This document shows positions 26,601 to 35,301 of a DNA stretch of 64,000 bases, one piece after another. Under the pieces are notes generated by a model. That model did not search any database and was not told the origin of the DNA. It was given only the letters and a program-made list of their open reading frames with translations. The stretch lies in the NCBI GenBank assembly GCA_035714625.1, contig DASTLT010000169.1, positions 1-64,000 of the forward strand. The letters run 5' to 3'. Each line of letters opens with the position of its first letter. The stretch's first letter is position 1. The DNA is from GCA-003244245 sp035714625 (lineage in GTDB: Bacteria; Actinomycetota; Actinomycetes; Mycobacteriales; Pseudonocardiaceae). The translations under genes and the position numbers were made by a program.

Positions 26601-26704
26601 TGCTGGGCCACTCCGCGGACGACGACCCCGGCAAGGTCGTCGACGAGTACCGCCGCATCACCCGCCGCGCCCGCGCCGTCGTGGAGCGCTCCTTCGGCAC
26701 CTGA
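23675..26704 (+). CDS. glnE: Bifunctional glutamine synthetase adenylyltransferase/deadenylylase
   Basis: A 1009-residue protein with two nucleotidyltransferase domains. The first has GMGKCGGGELNYVSDVDVIFV near residue 231 and the second has GVGRLGGAELGYGSDADVLFV near 729, both with the metal-binding D-x-D; each is followed by a helical GlnE/GlnD-type linker. It attaches AMP to, or removes it from, the conserved tyrosine of GlnA1 in response to nitrogen status. GlnE and glnA2 neighbourhood matches M. tuberculosis Rv2221c/Rv2222c. In that genome glnA1 is adjacent, but here about 15 kb separates them. Confidence 0.97.
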   Translation: MASDHKRPPLSPARLGLTDEGAADRLARLGWWQDGQVRDDAVEAVWALARAPDPNLALRTLGRLAATAGAGWAELDAALCQDPGLRGRLLAVLGSSTALGDHLAAEPQRWRGLVGAEAAHPGWAERAVARLLSAVGADPAAPPPGAEGGTRAALTDTAAQRVLRATYRDLITELAAADLGAVVEPELPIVPFEQVAAALAELAAGALRAALAVAVTEVAGPEAVPPRLAVIGMGKCGGGELNYVSDVDVIFVGGSEEELAAATKLAAATMRVAGAACFEVDAALRPEGKAGALVRTLEGHLSYYRRWARTWEFQALLKARPVAGDAGLGARYLQAVAPLVWSAADRENFVPEVQEMRRRVVDHVPANLVDRELKLGHGSLRDVEFAVQLLQLVHGRADSSLRVASTVAALAALGAGGYVGRDDAANLAASYRFLRLLEHRLQLQKLRRTHLLPAENDTAGQRWLARAAGIRPDGRHDVVGVLRAEYTRHAHRARRLHQKLFYRPLLEAVARVPTEVYRLSESAARARLVALGYASPQGALGHLRALTHGVSRRAAIQSALLPVLLEFLADTPDPDGGLAAYRRVSEALKDTPGYLRLLRDEGAVAQRLMTLLGTARMVPDLLVRAPEVLQLLADRHELAGRDPADVAASLRATVARHREPVAAVAAARALRRHELLRIACADLLGLLDVDAVCAALSSVWTAVLAAGLDAALRTEVERRQAAPARIAVIGVGRLGGAELGYGSDADVLFVCEPTAGADETEAVRFASAVAESVRALLGSPSQDPPLVIDTGLRPEGRSGPLVRTLASYQAYYSQWAQTWEAQALLRARPGAGDAALGERFAAAIDPVRYPAGGLSPQRATEIRRMKARVDSERLPRGADPATHTKLGRGGLADVEWTIQLLQLQHAHQVPALRTPSTSAALSAAAEAGLLKRSEAEALLAAWRFVTRTRNALTLVRGKQVDQLPSSGRELAAVARVLGHSADDDPGKVVDEYRRITRRARAVVERSFGT

Positions 26705-26821
26705 CCGTCACGGATCATACTACGAGTGCGTTAGCCAACCAGCCTCGACGAGCACCGCATCCGCGGGGCGATTCCCGGTTCCGCGGCTGCCTGTCTCGGC
26801 ACTGAGACAAACCCCCGAGCG

Positions 26822-27458
26822 CTATCCGGGCAGGCCGGCCCGGCGGGCCATGCCCCGCAATTCCTGATCCGCCGGGGAACCCCGCCGCGAGTGCCCCAGT
26901 AGCGCGGCGGGCAGGGCGGCACCCGGTTCGGGGGCCCGATGCCAGCGGGCTGTGGACTGGCCCAGATCGGTGGGTGGCAGCGGTACCCAGCAGCTCGGCC
27001 CCCGGTAGCTGATCGCGGGGCCAGGCCGCCATCGCCGGCAGCAGCCCGGCGCCGGAGGCCACCAAGACCAGCCAGCGGTCCGCGCCCAGCGCCACGACCG
27101 GCCCGGCCACCGGGGCCGTGTCCAGCGCGAGCAGTACCGCCGCGGCCAGTGGGGTGGGTAGCTCCACGGCGTCTACGCCGTGCCCGCAGACCAGCAGGAC
27201 GCCATAGCGGCGGTGGCTCCAGGTGGCATGTGCCTGCTCCCAGGTTGTGATCGGCTGATCTGGCCAGCGCTCGTCGAGCGGACCCAACCCGGTCGCGTCG
27301 CTGCTGCCGTGGCGGCCGCACCAGCGGCCTGCGGTGTCGGCGGGATAGGTCCCGGCCACGATCGGCCAACCCCGGGTGACTGCCCCGACCGCGGTCTCCC
27401 GCAGCAGCGCCTGCACATCCGGCAGACGCCCGGCGCGTGATGGTGATGGTGATGACAT
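26822..27458 (-). pseudogene. Frameshifted bifunctional primase/polymerase (prim-pol) domain gene
   Basis: Reading from 27458 gives MSSPSPSRAGRLPDVQALL and then RGWPIVAGTYPA, YGVLLVCGHGVDAVELP and DRWLVLVASGAGLLPAM, as in actinobacterial proteins with an N-terminal prim-pol-like domain. Somewhere between about 27035 and 27003 the match jumps one frame and continues as YRGPSCWVPLPPTDLGQS and TARWHRAPEPGAALP, ending at a TAG at 26822. The original frame runs on to 26715 without similarity. So a single-base indel breaks the gene, or it is a sequencing error. Catalytic acidic residues of true primases are not obvious. Confidence 0.65.
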
Positions 27459-27744
27459 CGCTCACACTCCCCTCTGCGCGCGGCAGATAGCACTGCTGCC
27501 CACGCTTGACACCCGCCGCGCACCGGTGCGGACCGCGGCCTGGCCTGGAGTGGCCCAGGCGCCGGGCGGCCACGCACCCCGTTGCTAAACGGACCCACAG
27601 TGACGACTATCGCGACAGTCAAGACATCAAGACGCGATTGAGTCACAAGGGAGGCGCAGAGCATCACTCCCTCTGCCCCACGGCGGTGGAAGGTGTCGCA
27701 GACTGTCGTCATCGAGGCACGATCGGTCCTGGTGGGAGGTCACG

Positions 27745-28968
27745 GTGCAGGACGAGCTGAGCGCGCCCGCCGTGCCGGCGTCGGTGGGCCAGCGGGTGGC
27801 CCGGCAACGCCGGCTGTGCGGGCTGACTCAGGCCCAGCTCGCCGCCCGGGCCGCGGTGGAAGTGAGCCTGCTCGGGCAGGTCGAGCGGGGGCTCGCGCTG
27901 GCCTCCCCGGCGCTGGTCGCCGCCGTCGCTCGCGCGCTGGGGGTCGAGGTGGCCAGCGTGTACGGCCAGCCCTATCCGCCGCCGATCACCGACCCGGACG
28001 CCGATCACGCCGGGATCCCCGCGCTGCGCGCCGCGCTGGGCCACGAGCAGGACCCCGACCCCGACTGCCCGCCGAGCACCCCGACTGAGCTGCGGGCCCG
28101 CCTCGACGCCTGCGAGCAGCACCGGGCCGCTGGCTGCTACCGGCAGCTGACCATCGCGTTACCGGAGGTGCTGGCGCGCGCCTACGCGCTCGCCCACCAG
28201 GCCCGCGACGCCGGTGCGGCGAAGACGGCGTGGGCGTTGGTCACCGACGCCTGCCTGCTCGCCTTGGCCGCCGCCTACCGGTTCGGCTATCTCGACCTGG
28301 CCCTGCTGTGCGGGCAGCACGCCCGGCCCGCAGCCGGGCAGGCAGCAGATCCGCTGCGCGTCGCGCTCTGTGACTACCAGCGAGCCGGGCTGCGCCGCTA
28401 CCGCGGCGACTACTATGGCGCCCTGCTGGCGCTGGAGCGGGCCCACCTGCGGCTAGCCGAGCAGACCAGTCCCGCTGCGGATGCGCTGCGGGTGGCGCTG
28501 CACCTGCGGGAAGCGATCATCCACGCCCGCCTCGGCACCCCCACTAGGGCCCACCAGCACCTCGACCGGGCCGCCGACCTGCTCGCCCGCGGGTTGCCGC
28601 CCAGCCCCCGCTACGGCATTGCCGCCACGGCGACCACCCTCGACATCCACCACGTGGCCGTCGCCGTCGAGCTGGACGACCCGGACACCGCGCTGGCCCG
28701 CGCCGAGCAGATCAAGATCCCGACCGGGGAGTCCGCCGCCGTGGTCGGCCGGTACTGGATCGACCTCGCCCGCGCCCATACCCTGCGCGCCGACCCCACC
28801 CCGGCCCTGCACGCGCTGCACCAGGCCCGCCACACCGCCCCGCAACTGGCCCGCTATCACTCCCAGGTGCACCAGATCGTGCACCTGCTCACCGAGACCG
28901 CCCGCCGCGACCCGGACACCCTGCCCGGATTCGCCCGCTGGGCCGGCCTGACCCCCGGCTCCCCCTGA
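27745..28968 (+). CDS. XRE-family regulator with TPR-like region
   Basis: A 407-residue protein. Residues about 12-68 are a helix-turn-helix (GQRVARQRRLCGLTQAQLA, AAVEVSLLGQVERG). The rest is helical repeats similar to, and alignable with, the broken gene directly downstream. GTG start with GGGAGG upstream. It and its neighbour are located just in front of the FxLD lanthipeptide genes. Such regulators commonly sense small molecules or peptides, so control of that cluster is plausible but not shown. Confidence 0.85.
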   Translation: MQDELSAPAVPASVGQRVARQRRLCGLTQAQLAARAAVEVSLLGQVERGLALASPALVAAVARALGVEVASVYGQPYPPPITDPDADHAGIPALRAALGHEQDPDPDCPPSTPTELRARLDACEQHRAAGCYRQLTIALPEVLARAYALAHQARDAGAAKTAWALVTDACLLALAAAYRFGYLDLALLCGQHARPAAGQAADPLRVALCDYQRAGLRRYRGDYYGALLALERAHLRLAEQTSPAADALRVALHLREAIIHARLGTPTRAHQHLDRAADLLARGLPPSPRYGIAATATTLDIHHVAVAVELDDPDTALARAEQIKIPTGESAAVVGRYWIDLARAHTLRADPTPALHALHQARHTAPQLARYHSQVHQIVHLLTETARRDPDTLPGFARWAGLTPGSP

Positions 28969-28989
28969 CCCCACGTTGGAGGCGCACCC

Positions 28990-30284
28990 ATGTGCGGCAA
29001 CGCCAACAGCAACGCCAACGGCAACGGCAACGGCACTGAGACCGCCCCACCCGGATCGGTCGGCCACCGGCTGGCCCGCGCCCGCAAGCTGGCCGGGCTC
29101 ACCCAACACCAGCTCGCCGCCCGCGCCCACGTCAGCAAGAGCCTGATCTCCCAAGTCGAACGCGGTGTGGTGCCCGCCTCCCCGGCATTCACCGCCGCCG
29201 TGGCCCGCGGGCTGGGCCTGGAGCCTCAGGCCCTGACCGGCGAACCCTACGGCCCGCCGATCACTGACCCAAGGCGGAGCATGCCGGGATCCCCGCCCTG
29301 CGCGCTGCCCTGGACAACGACGAAGACCCCGATCTCGAGGGCTTCCCGCTGACCCCCGCCGACCTGCGCACCCGCCTCGATACCTGCCAGGCCCAGCGGC
29401 AGAAGGCCCAGTACTCCCTGGTCATCGCTGCACTGCCGGACCTGCTCAATCACGTCTACGCCCTGGTGGCCGGCGCCCGACCCGGCAACGCAGCCGACAC
29501 CGCATGGGCCCTGCTCGACGACGCCTACGAACTCGCCCAGGTCGTCTGTCTGCGGTTCGGCTACTACGACCTGGGAGCACTGGCCGCCCGGTGCGGGCGC
29601 GACGCCGCCACCAAGGCCGGAGACCCCGTGCGCGCCGCCGTGGCGGCCTTCCGCTACACCGGCGCGCGGCTGCGCCGCGGTGATCACGCGGGTGTACTCC
29701 GAGCCCTCGACCGTGCTCACGGTCTGATCGAGAGCGAGCACTCACCCACCGCCGACGCCGTACGAACCGTCGTGCACCTGCGCCAGGCGCGGGTCCAGGC
29801 CCGGCTGGGGGCACGGGATCGGGCCGATGAGCACGTCGGCGAGGCACGTCGGCTGCTGGTCAGCGGCATACCCACCCGCCCCTACTACAGCGTGAACGCG
29901 ACACCGGCCAACATCGAAATGCACCACGTCGAAGTGCCCGTCGAACTCGCCGACGGCACCACCGCCGTCAGCCGAGCCGAACAGGTCCAGTTCCTCCCCG
30001 ATACTCATGCCACCATCGCCGGCCACCACTGGGTCAACGTCGCCCGCGCCTGGACCCTGCACGGTGATCGCGCCAAGGCCCTCGCCGCGCTGCAGGAGGC
30101 CCGCCGGATCGCCCCCCAGCAGACTCGCTACCACCCCAGCGTGCACGAAACCGTGCACCTGCTCGCCGAGCACGGCCGCCGCGCCACCGACTCCCTCGCT
30201 GGCTTCGCCCGCTGGGCCGGCATCACCCTTGAGGCCCGGTGTCCGCACCGTGATGGAGTCCCAACCGAGCGCGGTGCCTTGTGA
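28990..30284 (+). pseudogene. XRE-TPR regulator paralogue with a one-base deletion
   Basis: The N-terminal frame (from MCGNANSNANGNGNG, a low-complexity Asn/Gly start) has an HTH (GHRLARARKLAGLTQHQLA, SKSLISQVERG) and runs to GEPYGPPITDP. Aligned with the adjacent paralogue, the text then lacks one base near 29271; in the next frame it resumes as EHAGIPALRAALDNDEDPD and continues with TPR-like helices to the stop at 30284. In the original frame it stops at 29352. Two pieces of 120 and about 330 residues result. The protein could have lost its sensor, or the base may be a sequencing error. Confidence 0.75.
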
Positions 30285-30406
30285 AACTCTTGCGAGTCGC
30301 ACCGGTGACCGATTGACCAGATTTAGCACTCACTCAGCTACTGTCAGTCTGTATTGATGCCTGGGGGCCGTGTGACTGCTTCCACCGATCGAGGCGCATT
30401 CTGGGC

Positions 30407-30584
30407 CGGGACGCAGCCGGGCTCGCTGAGCACGTGGCCGAACAGCTGCGGATCTGGCACCGGGAACACCACGACGGCGCCGCCCGCAGTATCCGCGTCT
30501 ACCCGGCCGGGCACGCCCGACGACCAGCTCCCCGGAGGGCGTGTCATCGAGAAGACGCATAGCCGCCTCGCGATCTCCTGGCCG
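30407..30584 (+). pseudogene. Degenerate 3' end of a second FxLD-system methyltransferase gene
   Basis: Translating from about 30416 gives AGLAEHVAEQLRIWHREHH, then DGAARSIRVYPAG, then after a one-register shift near 30510 GTPDDQLPGGRVIEK and THSRLAISWP. This matches, in order, the last 50 or so residues of the intact methyltransferase (LAEEYVDLIQAWDRDHR, ITVYPADTPNSQLPEGRVI, HTRVVISWP). The stop after ISWP is lost. The rest of 30285-30668 shows no other coding signal. It is a remnant of a duplicated or replaced fxlM. Confidence 0.75.
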
Positions 30585-30668
30585 ATGTCAAGTTCTACAA
30601 AGACCATCCCACCCCTACTCGGTGGATGCCTTTGCATTCCGAACCCAACCCACTGGAGAGTAACCCCG

Positions 30669-31895
30669 TTGAGCACACTCCGAGACAGGAACGTCAGCGC
30701 TGCTGACGGCACCACCCGTGAGAAGATGGTCCGCGAACTGCGTGAGCTGGGGGCGATCCACAGCGACTCGGTCGCGGCTGCCGTCAGCACGGTGCCGCGG
30801 CACCTGTTCGCTCCTGGTGAGCCGCTGGACACGGTGTACGCCGCCACCCGTTCCATCGTCACCAAGAGGAACGAGCACGGCGCGGCGATCAGTTCGCTGT
30901 CCGAGTCGCACATTCAGGCGACCATGCTGGAACAGGCCCAGATCGAACCTGGCATGCGGGTTCTGGAGATCGGAACGGGCGGCTACAACGCGGCGTTGAT
31001 CGCCGAACTTGTCGGCGAGTCAGGCCAGGTGACCTCCGTCGACATCGACCCCGACATTGTCGATCGAGCCCGGAGCTGCCTGGCTGCGGCGGGTTACGAC
31101 CAGGTCAACGTGGTGTTGGCCGATGCCGAGCACGGCGTGCCGGACCGCGCTCCGTTCGACCGGGTCATCGTGACCGCCGCGGCGTGGGACATCCCACCGG
31201 CGTGGACTGACCAGTTGGCCGGGGACGGGCGAATCGTCGTCCCGCTCCGGATGCGCGGATTGACCCGCTCGGTGAGCTTGGAGCGCGGAGAACACCACTT
31301 GGTGAGCCGAGACTACAAGCTCTGCGGGTTCGTGCCGATGCAAGGCGCCAGCGCCCACAGCGAGCGGGTAATCCCCCTCGATGAGGGGAAGGTCACGCTG
31401 CAGATCGACGGAGACCAGCCGGTTGATTCGGACCGTTTGCGGGATGCATTGTTCAGTCCACGAGTCGAGCGTCGGGTGTGCACATTTAGAGCCGGCGAAC
31501 CTCTCCACGACCTGGACATGTGGGTTATCACCGTTGTGGACGATTTCGGCCTGCTGAAAGCGACAGAGGAAGCGATCGACAGCGAACTGGTTAGCAAAAC
31601 CACACGCCTAGGTGGCAGAGCAGTCATAGCAGGTGGGAGTTTCGCGTACCGGGCATTCCCGCAACCAATAGACGGCAGTCGTACGAAGTTCCAATTCCGC
31701 ATCTATGGGCATGGTCCGGGCGGTGAACGCCTCGCCGAGGAATACGTGGACCTGATCCAGGCGTGGGATCGGGACCACCGAGGTGGTTCGGGTGCACGGA
31801 TAACGGTGTACCCGGCGGATACGCCCAATAGTCAGCTTCCCGAAGGTCGGGTCATCGACAAGAAGCACACGCGAGTCGTCATCTCCTGGCCCTGA
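30669..31895 (+). CDS. fxlM: PIMT-like methyltransferase of the FxLD lanthipeptide system
   Basis: A 408-residue protein. Residues about 20-205 are a protein-L-isoaspartate O-methyltransferase fold: substrate segment SLSESHIQATMLEQA, SAM motif I VLEIGTGG (98-105), motif post-I VTSVDIDPDIVDRA and FDRVIVTAAAWDIP. A C-terminal extension of about 190 residues ends in the FxLD-associated tail ITVYPADTP...ISWP. Related LanSA enzymes methylate a core aspartate and drive succinimide/isoaspartate formation. I use TTG at 30669 (GGAGAG nine bases upstream); the frame is open further upstream only through the remnant of another copy. ATG 30726 is an alternative. Confidence 0.85.
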   Translation: MSTLRDRNVSAADGTTREKMVRELRELGAIHSDSVAAAVSTVPRHLFAPGEPLDTVYAATRSIVTKRNEHGAAISSLSESHIQATMLEQAQIEPGMRVLEIGTGGYNAALIAELVGESGQVTSVDIDPDIVDRARSCLAAAGYDQVNVVLADAEHGVPDRAPFDRVIVTAAAWDIPPAWTDQLAGDGRIVVPLRMRGLTRSVSLERGEHHLVSRDYKLCGFVPMQGASAHSERVIPLDEGKVTLQIDGDQPVDSDRLRDALFSPRVERRVCTFRAGEPLHDLDMWVITVVDDFGLLKATEEAIDSELVSKTTRLGGRAVIAGGSFAYRAFPQPIDGSRTKFQFRIYGHGPGGERLAEEYVDLIQAWDRDHRGGSGARITVYPADTPNSQLPEGRVIDKKHTRVVISWP

Positions 31896-31959
31896 CAGCA
31901 GGATATCCAGGACCGAAAGCCCATAAGGCTCTCGGGTAACGCACGGGAAGGAGGAGTAC

Positions 31960-32130
31960 GTGACAGTTCAGGTGGATCAGATGGCGGTCGGAGTGGGCGA
32001 TGCACAGTTCGATCTCGATGTTAGTATCGTCGAGTCCGGCCCTGTCATCAACGATCTGATGCGTTTGACCGACGATGGCTGCGGAACCACGTGTGAGAGC
32101 GCCTGTACCGCCCAAAGCGGTTGTGGTTAG
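31960..32130 (+). CDS. FxLD-family lanthipeptide precursor peptide
   Basis: A 56-residue peptide. GTG start with a strong GGAAGGAGGAG site. The leader holds the family motif FDLD at residues 17-20, followed by VSIVESGPVIND. The core begins near Leu36 (LTDDGCG) and has Cys at 41, 45, 49 and 55, and Ser/Thr at 37, 43, 44, 47, 50 and 53, so up to four (methyl)lanthionine rings are possible. Asp38-Asp39-Gly40 offers an Asp-Gly site for the PIMT-like enzyme. The peptide lies between fxlM and lanB, 64 and 18 bases away. It is too short for most gene callers. Confidence 0.92.
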   Translation: MTVQVDQMAVGVGDAQFDLDVSIVESGPVINDLMRLTDDGCGTTCESACTAQSGCG

Positions 32131-32148
32131 CCCGGTCTGCTTTGACGC

Positions 32149-35100
32149 ATGTCCGTGGTCGTGGTGGCGGGGGCGTCACGTCTTCGCCACCACGCTGGTC
32201 CGAGTCCTGTGGGGGCGCGGTTGTACCGGTTTGTGGATGCGGCTGTGGTGCGGGCAGCGGTCTGCCTGCCTGGCGCGGTTCCGCCCTGGCCGGACTTGAC
32301 CGGTGACACCGAAGAGCATGTGACGCAGTGGTGTCGCTGGCTGCAGCAGGTCTGGGCGACGGCGGGTTTCGCGGCGAGCGTTGAGGTCGCCAGCCCGACC
32401 CTGGCTCGCCGCATCTGGGAGATGTGCGACGGATATCGTCTGCCGACACGCCAAGTTCGGCGCGTGACGATTTCGGTCATCCGGTATCTGCTGCGAATGA
32501 CAAGCCGTGCGACACCGTTCGGCTTGTTCTCCGGTGTGGCGCCGGTCGGGCTCGGGTCCGCACCCAAGATTTGGTTCGGTGAGAACCATCGCGCTGTCGC
32601 GCGGATCGATGCTGGATGGCTCGATGGGGTGATTACGCGCCTGGAGAACAGCCGCGAGCTGTGGCATCGGTTGCTGGTGGTGCGGAACAACCTCGCGTTC
32701 GTCCGCGACGGACGGCTGGTGGTGGGGTGCCAGCAGCAGGCTGGCGCAGCACGCGGGGCCGAGTCAGCGGAGGTATCGGTTCGCTACACCGAGGCCGTTC
32801 GGATTGTCCTGCAGGCCGCTGCGGCCCCTATTCGTCTGGGTGAGTTGGCCGGCAAGCTGGCGGCGGAGTTCCCGGACAGACCGGACGTCGTGATCAACGG
32901 GATGCTGGCCGGGTTGGTGGCGCAGCGCATGTTGGTCACCAACCTCCGCCCGCCGATGACGGCCATCGATCCGCTGGCCCATGTCGTCAATGCGCTGGCC
33001 GCGGTGGGGGCCGACGCGGTGCCCGAGGTGGTCGGCCTGCTGAACGAGCTGCACGACATCCACGCCGATCTGGCACGGCATAACGCCGCCTCACCCACCC
33101 AGGCCCGTAACCTCCGAGCGCGCGCCTTTCGCGGAATGGCGACGATCGTCACCGCTGAACGACCGGTCGCGGTGGACCTCCGGCTCGATGGCGGGTTGGT
33201 CCTGCCGCCCGCGGTGGTGCGGGAGGCTGAGAACACCGCAGCGGCGCTGGTCAGGCTGACCCCGCACCCGTTCGGCCCCCCGCGCTGGCAGGAGTACCAT
33301 CGGCGGTTCTGCGAACGATATGGACTCGGTGCCCTGGTCGGCGTCCACGATTTGCTCGACGTCGACAGTGGACTCGGGTTTCCCGCCGGCTACCGCGATT
33401 CACGCCTGAACCACCCAGCCACCCCCGGTCTGACCGAGCGTGATGTGGCCCTGTTGGCGTTGGCGCAAAACGCCGCACTGCGGCAGCAAACGGATGTCGT
33501 GCTCGATGACACTATGATCGCCAACCTCTCGGCTGGGGCCGTTGACAAGATCCAGCCGCAGCCGCACACCGAGCTCCGGTGCCGCATCTACGCGCCCAGC
33601 ACTGAGGCGCTCAGTCGGGGTGAATTCCAGCTCGCGATCACCGGGGTATCCCGCGCGGCCGGCACCACAACCGGGCGGTTTCTCGACCTTCTCGACGCTG
33701 CCGACCGAGACCGCATGTTCCACGCCTACGCCGCGCTTCCCACCGTCAGCGAGGATGCCGTGCGGGTACAGGTATCCGGGCCTGCCCTGTACCCGCGTGC
33801 CGACAACATCGCCCGCTGCCCCGCCGTGCTGCCACACCTGCTGTCGCTGGCCGAACACCATTCCGGCAACACCGGCATCATCCCATTGGACGACCTCGCG
33901 GTGAGCGCCGACAGCGAACGCCTCTACTTGATTTCGCTTTCCCGCCAGCGACCAGTGGAACCGACTGTGCTCAGCGCGGTGGAACTCACCAACCACGCCC
34001 ATCCGCTCCTGCGGTTCCTGGTCGAGATCGCCACCGCTCGTACCGCGGCGTGCGTCCCCTTCACCTGGGGCGAGGCTGGGCGATTGCCATTCCTGCCGAG
34101 AATTCGCTACCGGCGTTCGATCTTGTGCCCGGCCATGTGGACGCTGACCGCGACCGACCTTCCGGGAGCAGCCGCGACGTGGCAGGAGTGGGTGGACAGC
34201 CTGGTCGCATGGCGAGACCAGTGCCGTGTTCCGGCCTCGGTCTACCTCGGCGATGGCGATCGGCGGATTCGCCTGGACTTGGCCGAACCCGCCCACCTCA
34301 CCGTGCTGCGTACTGACCTGGAGCGCAACGGTCACGCCACGGTGCGCGAGGCGCCGGATGCCAGCGCGTTGGGATGGATCGACGGGCGTGCCCACGACAT
34401 CGTTATTCCGCTCGCCGCCGCCCAGCCTGCTGCTCCGGGCCCGGCGCGATTGGACCGCGTGCTCAGCCGCGAGCACGGGCATCTCCCTGGCAGCAGCGAG
34501 TGGCTCTACGTCAAGCTGTACGGGCACCCGGACCGGCAGACCGCCATCCTCACCACGCACCTGTCCACCCTGCTGTCCACATGGGACAATGAACCTGACT
34601 GGTGGTTCCTGCGCTACCACGACCCCGAGAAGCATCTCCGCCTGCGCATCCGTCTCCGAGATGCTGGCGACTTCGGACCGGTCGCCGCGCGGATCGCCGA
34701 GTGGACAGCCGGGCTACGACGGCTCGGCCTCGTGGGCCAGGTGCAGTGGGACACCTACTACCCGGAGACCGGACGCTTCGGCAGGGACGCGGCGATGGCC
34801 GCGGCAGAGTCGGTGTTCGCCGCCGATTCGGCCGCGGTGATCGCCCAACTGCAAGCGACCAATCACCGTGGCCCGCACCCGCACGCCGTCATCGCCGCGA
34901 GCATGGTCGACCTGGCCATCACCGTCACCGGCAGTATCAGCAATGGGATGCGCTGGCTAATCAGCCACCTCCGCACGCCCTCCATCCCGGCCCCGCCCCG
35001 CGAGGTCCATCACCAAGCAATCCGCCTGGCCAATCCGCACAACGACTGGGCCGCACTCCGGGCGATACCCGGCGGCGACGACATCGCGGCGTCGTGGACG

Positions 35101-35301
35101 CTACGGCGCACTGCGCTTGCCCGGTATCGCGACGCGCTCGCCACCGAGGACCAGTTCCCCCCGGACGCAGTGCTAGCGGATCTGCTGCACCTGCATCACG
35201 CCCGCATGTCAGGAATCTCCACGGACACCGAGTGGGCCTGCCGCCGCCTGGCCCGGGCCGCCGCCCTGAGCTGGACCGCGCGAACCCAAGGAGCCCCGTG
35301 A
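32149..35301 (+). CDS. lanB: Full-length class I lanthipeptide dehydratase (LanB)
   Basis: A 1050-residue protein. The N-terminal glutamylation domain (about 20-740) includes the conserved TSRATPFGLFSGVAPV near 117-132. The C-terminal SpaB_C/thiopeptide-type elimination domain starts at about 784 with WLYVKLYGHPDRQ, then WWFLRYHDPEKHLRLRIRL, ending near 1040. LanB uses glutamyl-tRNA to glutamylate Ser/Thr and then eliminates glutamate to give dehydroamino acids in the precursor. ATG is 18 bases after the precursor stop, without a clear ribosome-binding site. It overlaps lanC by four bases (GTGA). Confidence 0.93.
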   Translation: MSVVVVAGASRLRHHAGPSPVGARLYRFVDAAVVRAAVCLPGAVPPWPDLTGDTEEHVTQWCRWLQQVWATAGFAASVEVASPTLARRIWEMCDGYRLPTRQVRRVTISVIRYLLRMTSRATPFGLFSGVAPVGLGSAPKIWFGENHRAVARIDAGWLDGVITRLENSRELWHRLLVVRNNLAFVRDGRLVVGCQQQAGAARGAESAEVSVRYTEAVRIVLQAAAAPIRLGELAGKLAAEFPDRPDVVINGMLAGLVAQRMLVTNLRPPMTAIDPLAHVVNALAAVGADAVPEVVGLLNELHDIHADLARHNAASPTQARNLRARAFRGMATIVTAERPVAVDLRLDGGLVLPPAVVREAENTAAALVRLTPHPFGPPRWQEYHRRFCERYGLGALVGVHDLLDVDSGLGFPAGYRDSRLNHPATPGLTERDVALLALAQNAALRQQTDVVLDDTMIANLSAGAVDKIQPQPHTELRCRIYAPSTEALSRGEFQLAITGVSRAAGTTTGRFLDLLDAADRDRMFHAYAALPTVSEDAVRVQVSGPALYPRADNIARCPAVLPHLLSLAEHHSGNTGIIPLDDLAVSADSERLYLISLSRQRPVEPTVLSAVELTNHAHPLLRFLVEIATARTAACVPFTWGEAGRLPFLPRIRYRRSILCPAMWTLTATDLPGAAATWQEWVDSLVAWRDQCRVPASVYLGDGDRRIRLDLAEPAHLTVLRTDLERNGHATVREAPDASALGWIDGRAHDIVIPLAAAQPAAPGPARLDRVLSREHGHLPGSSEWLYVKLYGHPDRQTAILTTHLSTLLSTWDNEPDWWFLRYHDPEKHLRLRIRLRDAGDFGPVAARIAEWTAGLRRLGLVGQVQWDTYYPETGRFGRDAAMAAAESVFAADSAAVIAQLQATNHRGPHPHAVIAASMVDLAITVTGSISNGMRWLISHLRTPSIPAPPREVHHQAIRLANPHNDWAALRAIPGGDDIAASWTLRRTALARYRDALATEDQFPPDAVLADLLHLHHARMSGISTDTEWACRRLARAAALSWTARTQGAP

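Noticed and set aside
27519..27530. 12-base palindrome CGCACCGGTGCG upstream of the XRE-TPR gene
   Set aside because: Perfect but short, and such GC palindromes are frequent in this composition; no support as an operator.
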